From the NCBI GenBank assembly GCA_024699325.1, contig JAILPS010000037.1:93075-157074 (forward strand): DNA of 64,000 nucleotides. The letters run 5' to 3'. The DNA comes from Lachnospiraceae bacterium. GTDB lineage: Bacteria > Bacillota > Clostridia > Lachnospirales > Lachnospiraceae. The translations under genes were made by a program, and so were the position numbers. Shown here in pieces: positions 41,636-50,253 of the stretch (position 1 is its first letter; each line of letters begins with the position of its first letter). A model generated the notes under the pieces. It was not told where the DNA came from. It saw nothing but the letters and a program-made list of their open reading frames with translations, and made no database searches.

Positions 41636-43705
41636 TTAATTATAGACTTTAATATTGGCGTTATCTCTAATCATTACAGGAATTACATTGATAGGAGCAT
41701 CCACCGTAATGTGCTGTCCGCCCTCGTAGACTTTGCCTGTTTTGGCATCGGTCCATGTGCTGTTCTTTGGAAGATAGAGGGTTCTTGTGTTAACATGAGC
41801 CTCCATTACCGGCGCCACAAGAAGACTTGGGCCAAACATATATTGATCCTCTGACCTAACTGCCTCTTCATCGTCATAGAAATCATAAAACATTGGCCGC
41901 ATGATTGGTGTACCGTCAATGCTGGTTCTTCGCATACAATCCCTGATATATGACCTTAAATTTTCTCTAACAAACAGGAATGATTTGAGTATCTCATACA
42001 TCTCATCTCCAAAACTCCAGACCTCGTTATCCTGACCGCTGGTAAGCTGGCGCACGCCGTCAATGAATTCCTCCTCGCGCTCATACCACGGTGAGCGCTC
42101 GCCGTGCATTCTAAATACAGGACAGAAGCAGCCCCAGGCAAACCATCTTGCCAGAAGTTCTCTGAAGTTTTCGTCCGTTATAACACCGCCTAGGAATCCG
42201 CCGATGTCAGAAGTCCACCAGGGGATGCCTGCCATGGCCATGGAGAGCCCCGCCTGTAGCTGTTCTCTCATGGATCTGAATGATGAATAGATATCGCCTG
42301 ACCATGTGAGAACACCGAATTTCTGGCTTCCGGCCCACGCACAGCGAACCAGACTCATCACATCTTGCTCTCCTGACGATTTTAAGCCCTCATAGAAGCC
42401 TTTTGCGTATCCGACTGGATAAATATTGCTGCAACTGATTGCAGGCCCTGCAAAGTACCTGTAGTTGTCAAAATCGTAAGGTCCGTATTCAGGCTCCGCC
42501 TCATCCAGCCAGAAGCATCTGATACCGTAGGAATAATAGTTCTCCCTGCACTTCTCCCAGACAAACTTCTGTGCATCAGGGTTTGTGGCGTCGTAGAAAA
42601 TAGTATTTCCCATCCAGGTCATATGGTTTGAGTTGCCCCTGTCTGATGTGACTAGATATCCCTTTTCAGCCATCTCAGAGAAGTTTTCGCTCTTCTCATC
42701 TATTGTTGGCCATACAGAGACAACGGTCTCTATGCCCAGGCTCTTGAGCTCGTCAACCATGGCCTTAGGATCAGGCCAGTCGCGCTTCTCAAACTTAAAA
42801 TCTCCCTGTCTTGTCCAGTGGAAGAAATCTATAACTATGGCGTCCATGGGGAGGCCTCTTCTCTTGTGCTTTCTGGCAACATTTAGAAGCTCATCCTGTG
42901 TCCTGTAGCGAAGCTTGCACTGCCAGTAACCCAGACCATATTCAGGCATCATAGGTGATCTTCCTGTGGCAAGTGTGTACTGCTCCATTATCATGGCCGG
43001 AGTGTCGCCAGCAGTTATAAAATAGTCCATTTTCTTCGTGGATAACGCCTTCCACTCTGTCACATTTAAGCCAAATGTAGCGCTTCCAATAGCAGGATTA
43101 TTCCACAGAAAACCGTAGCCGTGGCTTGAAATAAAAAACGGCACACTGGCCTGTGAATTCCTGTGGGCAAGCTCTAAGGTCTGCCCCTTCTTGTCGAGAT
43201 GATGGTCCTGGTACTGTCCCATACCAAATATCTTTTCATCGTCGTAGCTTTCAAATCTGGCGGTAAGCTCATAATCTGTGGAACCCTGCTTGCATTTGAG
43301 CTCCCTTGCGTCTACTCTCAGCGGAACACAGTAACGGTTTATGCGGTTGCGGTTGCGCCAGTATTCCTCTGTGAGCACCTCGCCCTTATCATTTAGGAAT
43401 CTGATCCATCCCTCATAGGTCACGTGCACGGTGATTTTGCCATTCTCTAAGTAGTATTCTGTGGCGCTCTGGTGATAGCGGGCGTACTCTTCGCCCTTAT
43501 ACCATGGGTCTGTCACATCTATGGTTTTAGAGTAAATGTTTGGAATAACCTCGGGAACCTTCTCACTAAGCGCCCAGTCGTTACAGTCCATCTCAGGCAC
43601 AGGAGTCATTCTGACTCTTATGGAGTTTGGGCCCCAGCACTCTATCACAACTCTTGACAGTCCCTGAGATATTATTAGTTTGTTGTCTTCGCTAAATATT
43701 TTCAT
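41636..43705 (-). CDS. GH31 alpha-xylosidase-like glycosidase
   Basis: A 689-residue cytosolic GH31 enzyme; no signal peptide. The nucleophile D401 lies in FWLDEAEPE and the acid/base D471 in WSGDIYSS. The WLD..EPE form is typical of alpha-xylosidases acting on xyloglucan oligosaccharides rather than alpha-glucosidases, so it probably trims isoprimeverose or xylosylated oligomers taken into the cell. It is next to, but separated by a terminator from, the BMP-type transporter. GTAGGAGT precedes ATG 43705. Confidence 0.88.
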   Translation of the reverse strand: MKIFSEDNKLIISQGLSRVVIECWGPNSIRVRMTPVPEMDCNDWALSEKVPEVIPNIYSKTIDVTDPWYKGEEYARYHQSATEYYLENGKITVHVTYEGWIRFLNDKGEVLTEEYWRNRNRINRYCVPLRVDARELKCKQGSTDYELTARFESYDDEKIFGMGQYQDHHLDKKGQTLELAHRNSQASVPFFISSHGYGFLWNNPAIGSATFGLNVTEWKALSTKKMDYFITAGDTPAMIMEQYTLATGRSPMMPEYGLGYWQCKLRYRTQDELLNVARKHKRRGLPMDAIVIDFFHWTRQGDFKFEKRDWPDPKAMVDELKSLGIETVVSVWPTIDEKSENFSEMAEKGYLVTSDRGNSNHMTWMGNTIFYDATNPDAQKFVWEKCRENYYSYGIRCFWLDEAEPEYGPYDFDNYRYFAGPAISCSNIYPVGYAKGFYEGLKSSGEQDVMSLVRCAWAGSQKFGVLTWSGDIYSSFRSMREQLQAGLSMAMAGIPWWTSDIGGFLGGVITDENFRELLARWFAWGCFCPVFRMHGERSPWYEREEEFIDGVRQLTSGQDNEVWSFGDEMYEILKSFLFVRENLRSYIRDCMRRTSIDGTPIMRPMFYDFYDDEEAVRSEDQYMFGPSLLVAPVMEAHVNTRTLYLPKNSTWTDAKTGKVYEGGQHITVDAPINVIPVMIRDNANIKVYN

Positions 43706-43715
43706 ATATACTCCT

Positions 43716-43742
43716 ACAAAACAAGCCGCACTAGGCGGCTTG
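43716..43742 (-). terminator. Terminator of the ABC transporter operon
   Basis: CAAGCCGC (43742-43735, minus strand) and GCGGCTTG (43729-43722) with a 5-base loop, followed by TTTTG on the minus strand. Confidence 0.75.
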
Positions 43743-43747
43743 CAAAA

Positions 43748-44743
43748 TTATCTTTCCTCTCTGAAATACGGCAGACCTAAGTGGGCCGGAGGCTGGTTCT
43801 CCCTCTTCTTTCTCATGCTTATAATTACAAGAACGATAAGCGTTACGAGATATGGAGCCATCTTAAACAGCTCCTGCTGAGGAAGTGTTGTGTTCTGAAT
43901 GTAGAGGTAAACCACATACAGACCGCCAAAAACAAATGATCCCAGAATACTCCAGTTTGGTCTCCACAGTGAGAAGATTACGAGAGCGATAGCTAACCAT
44001 CCTCTGTCTCCAAAACCGTCATTTGACCATACACCACTTGCATAGTCCATGATGTAGTAAAGACCGCCAAGGCCTGCAATCATACAGCCTATGCAGGTTG
44101 CAACGTATTTATAACGGTTGACATTGATACCTGCGGCATCAGCTGTGGCAGGATTCTCTCCCACTGCCCTGAGGTGAAGTCCAACTCTTGTGTTCTTAAG
44201 CACATATGCGCTGACAATCGCGATAATAATAGCTGTGTAAGCTAAGAAACCGTATGACATAAACACCTGTCCAAACCATCCGAGCTTGTCTGCAAATGGA
44301 AGTGTTGTCTTAAAACATGCGCTTGTCTTAGAAAGTGCAATTGAAGGAACATCGCTTCCTGTAAGCTTGATAAGTGAACCTCCAAAAAAGTTGCCAAAAC
44401 CAACGCCAAATGTTGTAAGAGCAAGACCTGTAACGTTCTGGTTTGCTCTGAGTGTCACAGTCAGAAAACTGTAGATAAGTCCCATGATAAGTGAGCCGAT
44501 GAGCGCGCAGACTATGGGGATTAAAACAGCGAGGAACGGATTGATGCTGCCGCCCTCAGGAATGGACTGCTCATATGCAAATGCTCCGATTACGCTGCTG
44601 ATAGCGCCCACGTACATAACGCCTGGAATTCCAAGGTTTAGATGTCCGGACTTCTGTGTCACAATCTCACCTGTTGAACCAAACAGAAGCGGGATGCCCT
44701 GAATGACAGCTCTCTGAATAAAAGAAATAAGTGTGGCAAACAT
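43748..44743 (-). CDS. BMP-type ABC importer, permease 2
   Basis: Inner-membrane permease of 331 residues with about eight to ten helices, BPD_transp_2 family. It has GHLNLGIPGVMYVGA near the N-terminus and VGENPATADAAGINV before the later helices, both typical of nucleoside/BMP permeases (YufQ, NupQ). It is the last gene of ATPase-permease-permease, starting on the final base of permease 1 (ATG-TAA type overlap). Substrate is inferred from xpt nearby. Confidence 0.93.
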   Translation of the reverse strand: MFATLISFIQRAVIQGIPLLFGSTGEIVTQKSGHLNLGIPGVMYVGAISSVIGAFAYEQSIPEGGSINPFLAVLIPIVCALIGSLIMGLIYSFLTVTLRANQNVTGLALTTFGVGFGNFFGGSLIKLTGSDVPSIALSKTSACFKTTLPFADKLGWFGQVFMSYGFLAYTAIIIAIVSAYVLKNTRVGLHLRAVGENPATADAAGINVNRYKYVATCIGCMIAGLGGLYYIMDYASGVWSNDGFGDRGWLAIALVIFSLWRPNWSILGSFVFGGLYVVYLYIQNTTLPQQELFKMAPYLVTLIVLVIISMRKKRENQPPAHLGLPYFREER

Positions 44744-45855
44744 TATCCTTCTACCTCCCTTCTGTGCTTGTTGAACATTATGCGATAGTTGATGAAGAAT
44801 TCACTTCCGATTATGAACAGGATGATTATTCCTGATACAATCTCTGAAAATGAATCGTTAAGCCCCAAGACAGTTGACACCTCTGAACCACCTCTCTCTA
44901 AGAAGATGATGAGAAGCGCACAGAAAATCATGTAGAAGGGATTAAACTTAGCCATCCATGAAACCATGATTGCGGTAAAGCCCTGTCCTCCTATGCTGTC
45001 CTTGGTTATGGTGTGGTCGATGCCTGAGACAACCAAAACGCCCACCAGACCGCAGAGAGCGCCTGAGAGTATCATGGTTCTTATGATAACCTTCTTGACA
45101 TTGATGCCGACATATCTGGCAGTGTTTTCGCTCTCTCCCACTACTGCCAGCTCATATCCATGCTTTAGATAAACCAGATAGATATGAATTCCGATAGTCA
45201 CGAGAAGCACAACTATTATTGCCAGGATATATTCGTTGCCGCCAAGCGACGGAAGCCATCCGAGCTTCGTCTTTCGGTTAATGATTCCAAGATTACCATG
45301 GCCTGACTTATCCCATGAATAGATAAAAAATGAAGTCAGCTGCATGGCAATATAGTTCATCATAAGGGTGAACAGTGTCTCGTTGGTACCCCAGTTAGCC
45401 TTGCAAACGGCCGGAAGGAAGCCCCAGATGGCGCCGGCCAAAACACCTGCACCTATGACAAAAATAATCTGAACTGCAGAGGGGACACCTGTTGCAAACT
45501 GCATGACGGCAGCTGCTGCGAGACCGCCAATCAAAGCCTGCCCCTCAGCTCCTGTGTTCCAGAAGCGCATTCTAAACGCTGGAGCAAGCGCTACAGCCAG
45601 TCCTAACAGAACTGCACCGCTCTGTAAAAACTTCCAAATTTTTCTCTTAGATCCAAAAGATCCCTCCCACATGGTCTTATAAAAAGACAGCGGGTCATAT
45701 CCCATGAGGGATGCGATGATTGCAACAATAATAAGAGCGGCAACAACTGCTCCAATTCTAATAAGCCATGACTGCCAGAATTTGATAGAATCGCGCTTAA
45801 CCAGATGAAACAGAGGCTCATGTGCTTTTTTACCATTGACAGAAGTGTTTTCCAT
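44743..45855 (-). CDS. BMP-type ABC importer, permease 1
   Basis: Permease of 370 residues (YufP/NupP-like) with a cytoplasmic N-terminus (about 35 residues) and about nine helices. RFWNTGAEGQALIGG and VGESENTARYVGINVKK are the conserved loops that mirror those of permease 2. One-base overlaps with both neighbours show translational coupling. Confidence 0.93.
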   Translation of the reverse strand: MENTSVNGKKAHEPLFHLVKRDSIKFWQSWLIRIGAVVAALIIVAIIASLMGYDPLSFYKTMWEGSFGSKRKIWKFLQSGAVLLGLAVALAPAFRMRFWNTGAEGQALIGGLAAAAVMQFATGVPSAVQIIFVIGAGVLAGAIWGFLPAVCKANWGTNETLFTLMMNYIAMQLTSFFIYSWDKSGHGNLGIINRKTKLGWLPSLGGNEYILAIIVVLLVTIGIHIYLVYLKHGYELAVVGESENTARYVGINVKKVIIRTMILSGALCGLVGVLVVSGIDHTITKDSIGGQGFTAIMVSWMAKFNPFYMIFCALLIIFLERGGSEVSTVLGLNDSFSEIVSGIIILFIIGSEFFINYRIMFNKHRREVEG

Positions 45856-47393
45856 TATGCCTCCTCCTTATCAGTCTGATGTGAGCTCTTGGTCATAAGA
45901 AGACCAATCTCTTCCTTCTTGGCGGTTCTCGCGTCCACAATTCCTGACACCTTGCCTGAACTTAACACCAGAATTCTGTCGCAAAGAGCGAGAAGCACGT
46001 CCAGGTCCTCTCCGACAAATATTACGGCCACGCCCTTTTTCTTCTGGTCGTTAAGCAGATTATATATTGTAAATGATGAGTTGATATCGAGACCTCTCAC
46101 AGGATATGCCGCCATGAAAACCGTTGGCGCGGCGGCAATCTCTCGTCCAACCAAAACCTTCTGGACATTACCTCCGGACAGACGTCTTACAGGCGTGTTG
46201 GTTCCAGGGGTTACAACCTCTAACTTCTCGATAATCTCCTCTGCTAAGTTCTTAGGAGCCTTCCTGTCGACTGCGATGGAGTGACCCTTATTATAGCTTC
46301 TAAGCATCATGTTATCTGTGATATTCATGTTGCCCACAAGTCCCATTCCAAGTCTGTCCTCAGGAACGAATGACAGTCTGACGCCAAGATCCTGTATCTG
46401 TGTGGGAGTCTTGTCTCGAAGGTTTTCAAGCTTACCGCTTTCAGGGTCAATATATGTAATCTCTCCTGTAACCCTCTGAAGACCCGCAATGGCCTCTAAG
46501 AGCTCCTTCTGGCCGCTGCCGGCGATACCTGCGATGCCAAGTATCTCTCCCGCTCTCGCGGTAAATGAAACGTCTGTGAGGACAGGAAGTCCCTCCATAT
46601 CCTGACAGTTGACATTCTTGACCACAAGTCTGTCAACGGCATCCTTAACTTCATCCCTCTGGATATTAAGCTCAATCTTATGTCCGACCATCATTTCTGT
46701 TAACTGTTTTTCGTTGGTCTGGCTAGTCTTAACCGTGCCAATGTATTTGCCCTTACATAAAACAGAGACTCTGTCAGATATAGCCATAACCTCGTTGAGC
46801 TTATGTGTGATGATAATAATTGCTTTGCCGCTCTCCCTCATCTTCTTAAGGACGGTAAACAGCTTGTCAATCTCCTGAGGTGTAAGCACGGCTGTAGGCT
46901 CGTCGAGAATTAGAATCTCAGCGCCCCTGTATAGTACCTTCACAATCTCAACAGTCTGCTTCTCAGACACGCTCATCTCGTAGATTTTGCGGTCAGGTTC
47001 AAGCTCAAAACCAAACTGCTCACAGATATCAACTATCTTCTGGCGCGACTTCTTGAGATTATATTTGCCGTCGTTAAGACCGAGAATAATATTTTCAGTG
47101 GCAGTAAAAATATCCACCAGCTTGAAATGCTGATGAATCATGCCGATTTTATAGTTAAATGCGTCACTTGGAGAGGCGATAACAGCTTCTTTGCCATCAA
47201 CCTTAATAGTTCCCTTGTCAGGGAAATATATTCCGGAAATCATGTTCATGAGAGTGGTTTTGCCACTTCCGTTCTCTCCGAGGATTGCCAGTATCTCACC
47301 GTGGTTCACTGTAAGATCCACGTTGTCGTTGGCGATGACACTGCCAAATGTTTTGGTTATGCCCTTAAGCTCAATAGCAGGTGTAGAACTCAA
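45855..47393 (-). CDS. BMP-type ABC importer, duplicated ATPase
   Basis: A 512-residue double ATPase (YufO/NupO-like), as in sugar and nucleoside importers. The first cassette has Walker A GENGSGKTT, signature MSVSEKQTVEI and Walker B ILILDEPTAVLT. The second has GIAGSGQKEL (degenerate Walker A, normal for the family) and RLSGGNVQKVLVGRE. The start is TTG 47393 with AAGGAGG about 7 bases before. A terminator separates it from the lipoprotein gene, so it is likely made in smaller amounts by read-through. Confidence 0.95.
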   Translation of the reverse strand: MSSTPAIELKGITKTFGSVIANDNVDLTVNHGEILAILGENGSGKTTLMNMISGIYFPDKGTIKVDGKEAVIASPSDAFNYKIGMIHQHFKLVDIFTATENIILGLNDGKYNLKKSRQKIVDICEQFGFELEPDRKIYEMSVSEKQTVEIVKVLYRGAEILILDEPTAVLTPQEIDKLFTVLKKMRESGKAIIIITHKLNEVMAISDRVSVLCKGKYIGTVKTSQTNEKQLTEMMVGHKIELNIQRDEVKDAVDRLVVKNVNCQDMEGLPVLTDVSFTARAGEILGIAGIAGSGQKELLEAIAGLQRVTGEITYIDPESGKLENLRDKTPTQIQDLGVRLSFVPEDRLGMGLVGNMNITDNMMLRSYNKGHSIAVDRKAPKNLAEEIIEKLEVVTPGTNTPVRRLSGGNVQKVLVGREIAAAPTVFMAAYPVRGLDINSSFTIYNLLNDQKKKGVAVIFVGEDLDVLLALCDRILVLSSGKVSGIVDARTAKKEEIGLLMTKSSHQTDKEEA

Positions 47394-47478
47394 CTCTTTA
47401 CCTCCTTAAATGTAATATAGCACTTAGATATGAATTAAAATATTTAACAGATATCTAAATGCTACACTCAGAATATGA

Positions 47479-47514
47479 AAAAGGCAACTAGGCGGGAGTC
47501 ATCCCGCCTGTTGC
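47479..47514 (-). terminator. Partial terminator between lipoprotein and ATPase genes
   Basis: Minus-strand GCAAC-x-GGCGGGA (47514-47502) folds onto TCCCGCC-xx-GTTGC (47497-47484), then CTTTTTC. It lies between the binding-protein gene and its transport genes, a usual way to make more binding protein. Confidence 0.8.
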
Positions 47515-47529
47515 TTATGTTTTTAAAAA

Positions 47530-48825
47530 TTAGAACATTGTGTTGAGAAGCTCGATACCGTCAATATTAACATTGAAATATGGAGCTGAACGGAATGTTG
47601 ACTCTGCGAATGCACCGTCAACAATAGCCTCTGTATCAGGTGTGAAAGCGTCATCAGTGTCAACGTCAGCAAGGTATGTAGTAAGAGCTGCGCCGTCAAC
47701 TGTGAATGTTGTTGTGTCGAATACCTTCACAGAACCGTCAAGTAAACCAGCCTTAACCTCGTCAATCTTAGCCTGTGTTCCCTCAGCAGCTGCCTTAGTG
47801 TTGACATCTGTCAGGATTACAGAACCTGTAGAGATTGTACCAACCCAGTCGTAAGCGATAGCTGTGTCATTGACAACAGATGTTACAGCATACTCATAGT
47901 ATGGAGCCCAGTTGATTCTTGAAGAAACGATAAATGTGTTAGGGCAGGCTGAAACTGTTGAACCGTTGTAAGAAACGTTAGGAACACCAGCCTCCTCGCA
48001 AGCTGTAGGAGCGCCCATAGAGTCTGCATGCTGGCTTATAAGTACGCAGCCTGCATTGATAAGTGTGTTGGCAGCTTCCTTCTCTGCTGTCTCATCATAC
48101 CATGAACCTGTGAACTGAACCTTCATGGTAACTGAAGGACATACGCTCTTAGCGCCGAGATAGAAAGATGTGTAACCAGAGATAACCTCAGCATATGTGT
48201 AAGCACCTACATAACCCATAAGTGCCTCGTCAGCTGTGATCTTGCCTGCGTCAATCATCTCGTTGAGCTTAAGACCTGCAGCAACACCTGCAAGATATCT
48301 GCCCTCGTAGATTGATGCGAAAGCGTTGTGGAAGTTAGCAACCTCCTCTGTGTGAGCAAGTGTACCTGTAGCGTGGCAGAACTCTACGTCAGGGTTCTCC
48401 TCAGCTGCCTGTAAAATAAACTGCTCATGACCAAATGAATCAGCAAAGATGATATCACAGCCTGCATCTACAAGATCAAGAGCTGCCTCATAGCAGTCGC
48501 TTGTCTCAGGGATGTTGGTCTTGATAACAACCTGATCATCTGAAAGACCTAAATTAGTAGCTGCCTCCTTGAGGCCGTTGATGAAGTTTAAGTCATATGT
48601 TGAGTTCTCATCGTGAAGACAGATAAGACCAACCTTGACATCATCCATAGCACCTTCCTCAACTGTGCCTGCTGTCTCGGCATCTGCAACTGTTGTTACA
48701 TCTGCAGCTGCCTTTGTGTTGTCGTTAGATGCAGCTGTTGTTGTTGCAGCTTCATCTGTGCCTGAACATGCAGCAAGACCTAAAACCATCATTGCTGACA
48801 TTCCAAGTGCAACGATCTTCTTCAT
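47530..48825 (-). CDS. BMP family substrate-binding lipoprotein
   Basis: A 431-residue lipoprotein with lipobox LAAC, a Thr/Ala-rich linker and a BMP (PnrA/TmpC-like) periplasmic-binding fold. KVGLICLHDENSTYDLNFINGL is the first strand and the lid holds GHEQFILQAAEENP. BMP proteins bind purine nucleosides or related ligands. The gene is longer than most members (about 350). It lies 53 bases behind xpt with no terminator between, so purine salvage and uptake probably share a transcript. AGGAGGAAAA precedes ATG 48825. Confidence 0.92.
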   Translation of the reverse strand: MKKIVALGMSAMMVLGLAACSGTDEAATTTAASNDNTKAAADVTTVADAETAGTVEEGAMDDVKVGLICLHDENSTYDLNFINGLKEAATNLGLSDDQVVIKTNIPETSDCYEAALDLVDAGCDIIFADSFGHEQFILQAAEENPDVEFCHATGTLAHTEEVANFHNAFASIYEGRYLAGVAAGLKLNEMIDAGKITADEALMGYVGAYTYAEVISGYTSFYLGAKSVCPSVTMKVQFTGSWYDETAEKEAANTLINAGCVLISQHADSMGAPTACEEAGVPNVSYNGSTVSACPNTFIVSSRINWAPYYEYAVTSVVNDTAIAYDWVGTISTGSVILTDVNTKAAAEGTQAKIDEVKAGLLDGSVKVFDTTTFTVDGAALTTYLADVDTDDAFTPDTEAIVDGAFAESTFRSAPYFNVNIDGIELLNTMF

Positions 48826-48878
48826 TTTATTTTCCTCCTATAGAAAATATGATTTATGTAAAATTAATTACATACAAC

Positions 48879-49460
48879 TTAGTTGTCGGCTCCCCTGAAT
48901 GTGAGGGAATTATCCGACATGCTCTCTATTGTGGCGAGAGCCTCAACCCTTATTCCGCGGCGTCTGAGTTCATCTCCGCCGTGTTGGAAACCCTTCTCGA
49001 TTGCAACGCAGGCACCTGCAAGTGAAGCGCCGGCCTGGTCAACTATCTCAACCAGTCCCTGGATAGCCTGACCATTTGCAAGAAAGTCATCCACGAGCAG
49101 AACGCAATCGTTACTGTCGATAAACTGTCTCTCGATTATGATATTATAGTCCTTATTGTGTGTGTAGGAATGAACTCTGGATGTGTAAATCGAGCCTGAA
49201 ATATTAGATGTCCCGTGTTTCTTGGCAAAAACCATGGGAACCTTAAGCGCGATGCCTGCCGCGAGCGCGACGGCAATTCCTGAGGCCTCAATAGTGACAA
49301 CCTTGGTGATGTGCGCATCCTTAAAAAGTCTGGCAATCTCCTCTCCCATGCTCATCATGAAAACAGAATCAATCTGATGATTGAGGAATGAACCCACCTT
49401 CAAAATATTGCCAGGAAGGACTGTTCCCTCAGCAAGAATCTTGTCTTCTAACGCCTTCAT
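48879..49460 (-). CDS. xpt: Xanthine phosphoribosyltransferase
   Basis: A 193-residue PRTase that converts xanthine and PRPP to XMP. PRPP motif VLLVDDFLANGQA, the EASGIAVALA loop and AKKHGT region are typical of Xpt. ATG 49460 follows TTGGAGG; the open frame to 49550 runs over the promoter. The leader is short (about 45 bases), so there is no room for the purine riboswitch that controls xpt in Bacillus. Confidence 0.95.
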   Translation of the reverse strand: MKALEDKILAEGTVLPGNILKVGSFLNHQIDSVFMMSMGEEIARLFKDAHITKVVTIEASGIAVALAAGIALKVPMVFAKKHGTSNISGSIYTSRVHSYTHNKDYNIIIERQFIDSNDCVLLVDDFLANGQAIQGLVEIVDQAGASLAGACVAIEKGFQHGGDELRRRGIRVEALATIESMSDNSLTFRGADN

Positions 49461-49505
49461 ACTACCTCCAACTCTCAGGAAAAATAAAGTTTTTTCACAA
49501 CAAAG

Positions 49506-49534
49506 ATTATACGCACAAATACTATAAAAATCAA
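49506..49534 (-). promoter_or_regulatory. xpt promoter
   Basis: Minus strand TTGATT (49534-49529), 17-base spacer, TATAAT (49511-49506). Drives xpt and, by position, the BMP transporter. Confidence 0.7.
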
Positions 49535-49548
49535 GGCTAAAAGAAAGC

Positions 49549-49579
49549 AAAATAAATAATGGGGCACGTATGCCCCATT
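49549..49579 (-). terminator. Terminator after ktrA/trkA
   Basis: Perfect 9-bp stem AATGGGGCA / TGCCCCATT (49579-49571 and 49566-49558 on the minus strand) with a 4-base loop, followed by ATTTATTTT. Confidence 0.85.
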
Positions 49580-49582
49580 ACA

Positions 49583-50230
49583 TTACAGTTTAAAACACTT
49601 ATTGATAGATTTATGATCTCCCAGCACAAGCATGGTATCGTTTGCACCAAGAACTGTTCCGGGGCCGGCAACCGTATTTACCTTGCCCTCTGTCTTGGTG
49701 GCGAGAATATTTAAGTTGTATTTCTTGCGCACATCCAAATCAAAGATGGTCTTGCCAACCCACTGTGGCGGCACGCTGATCTCGTAGATGGCGTGGTCAT
49801 TGTCAAGTTCAATATAGTCAAATACAAGTTCAGAATCGTAACATATAGCTGTCCATTTGGCCAGCTGTTTCTCAGGGTACACAACTTTGTCAGCGCCGTT
49901 TCTCAATAGAAACTTCTCGTGAACATCGCTTGAAGCTCTGCTGACAACTGTCTTGGCGCCTAACTCCTTAAGAAGAGATGTGACCTGAAGCGAATTCTGG
50001 AAGTTATCACCTATCGCAACTATGCAGACATCGAAGTTTGAAACTCCCAGTCCTCTTAGGAAATCCTCGTTGGTCGCATCGCCAATCTTGGCGTCTGTGA
50101 CAAATGGAAGTATCTCGTTGACTAACTCCTCGTTGTTGTCGATGACAAGAACCTGATCCTTAAGTTTGTAAAGGTTTTTGGCCACATGTCTTCCAAAAAG
50201 ACCTGCGCCCACAAGTAATATAGATTTCAT
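49583..50230 (-). CDS. ktrA: Potassium uptake regulatory subunit (KtrA/TrkA)
   Basis: A 215-residue cytosolic RCK protein: Rossmann nucleotide-binding fold (LLVGAGLFGRHVA, acidic ligand in VIDNNEE) and a C-terminal RCK_C domain (from about 135). It gates the KtrB-like channel encoded just upstream, with 23 bases between the genes, in response to ATP/ADP. Confidence 0.93.
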   Translation of the reverse strand: MKSILLVGAGLFGRHVAKNLYKLKDQVLVIDNNEELVNEILPFVTDAKIGDATNEDFLRGLGVSNFDVCIVAIGDNFQNSLQVTSLLKELGAKTVVSRASSDVHEKFLLRNGADKVVYPEKQLAKWTAICYDSELVFDYIELDNDHAIYEISVPPQWVGKTIFDLDVRKKYNLNILATKTEGKVNTVAGPGTVLGANDTMLVLGDHKSINKCFKL

Positions 50231-50253
50231 AATAATCCCCCTTAGGAATAGAA

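Noticed and set aside
48830..49505. Purine riboswitch before xpt
   Set aside because: The leader after the promoter is about 45 bases with no aptamer-like three-way junction.
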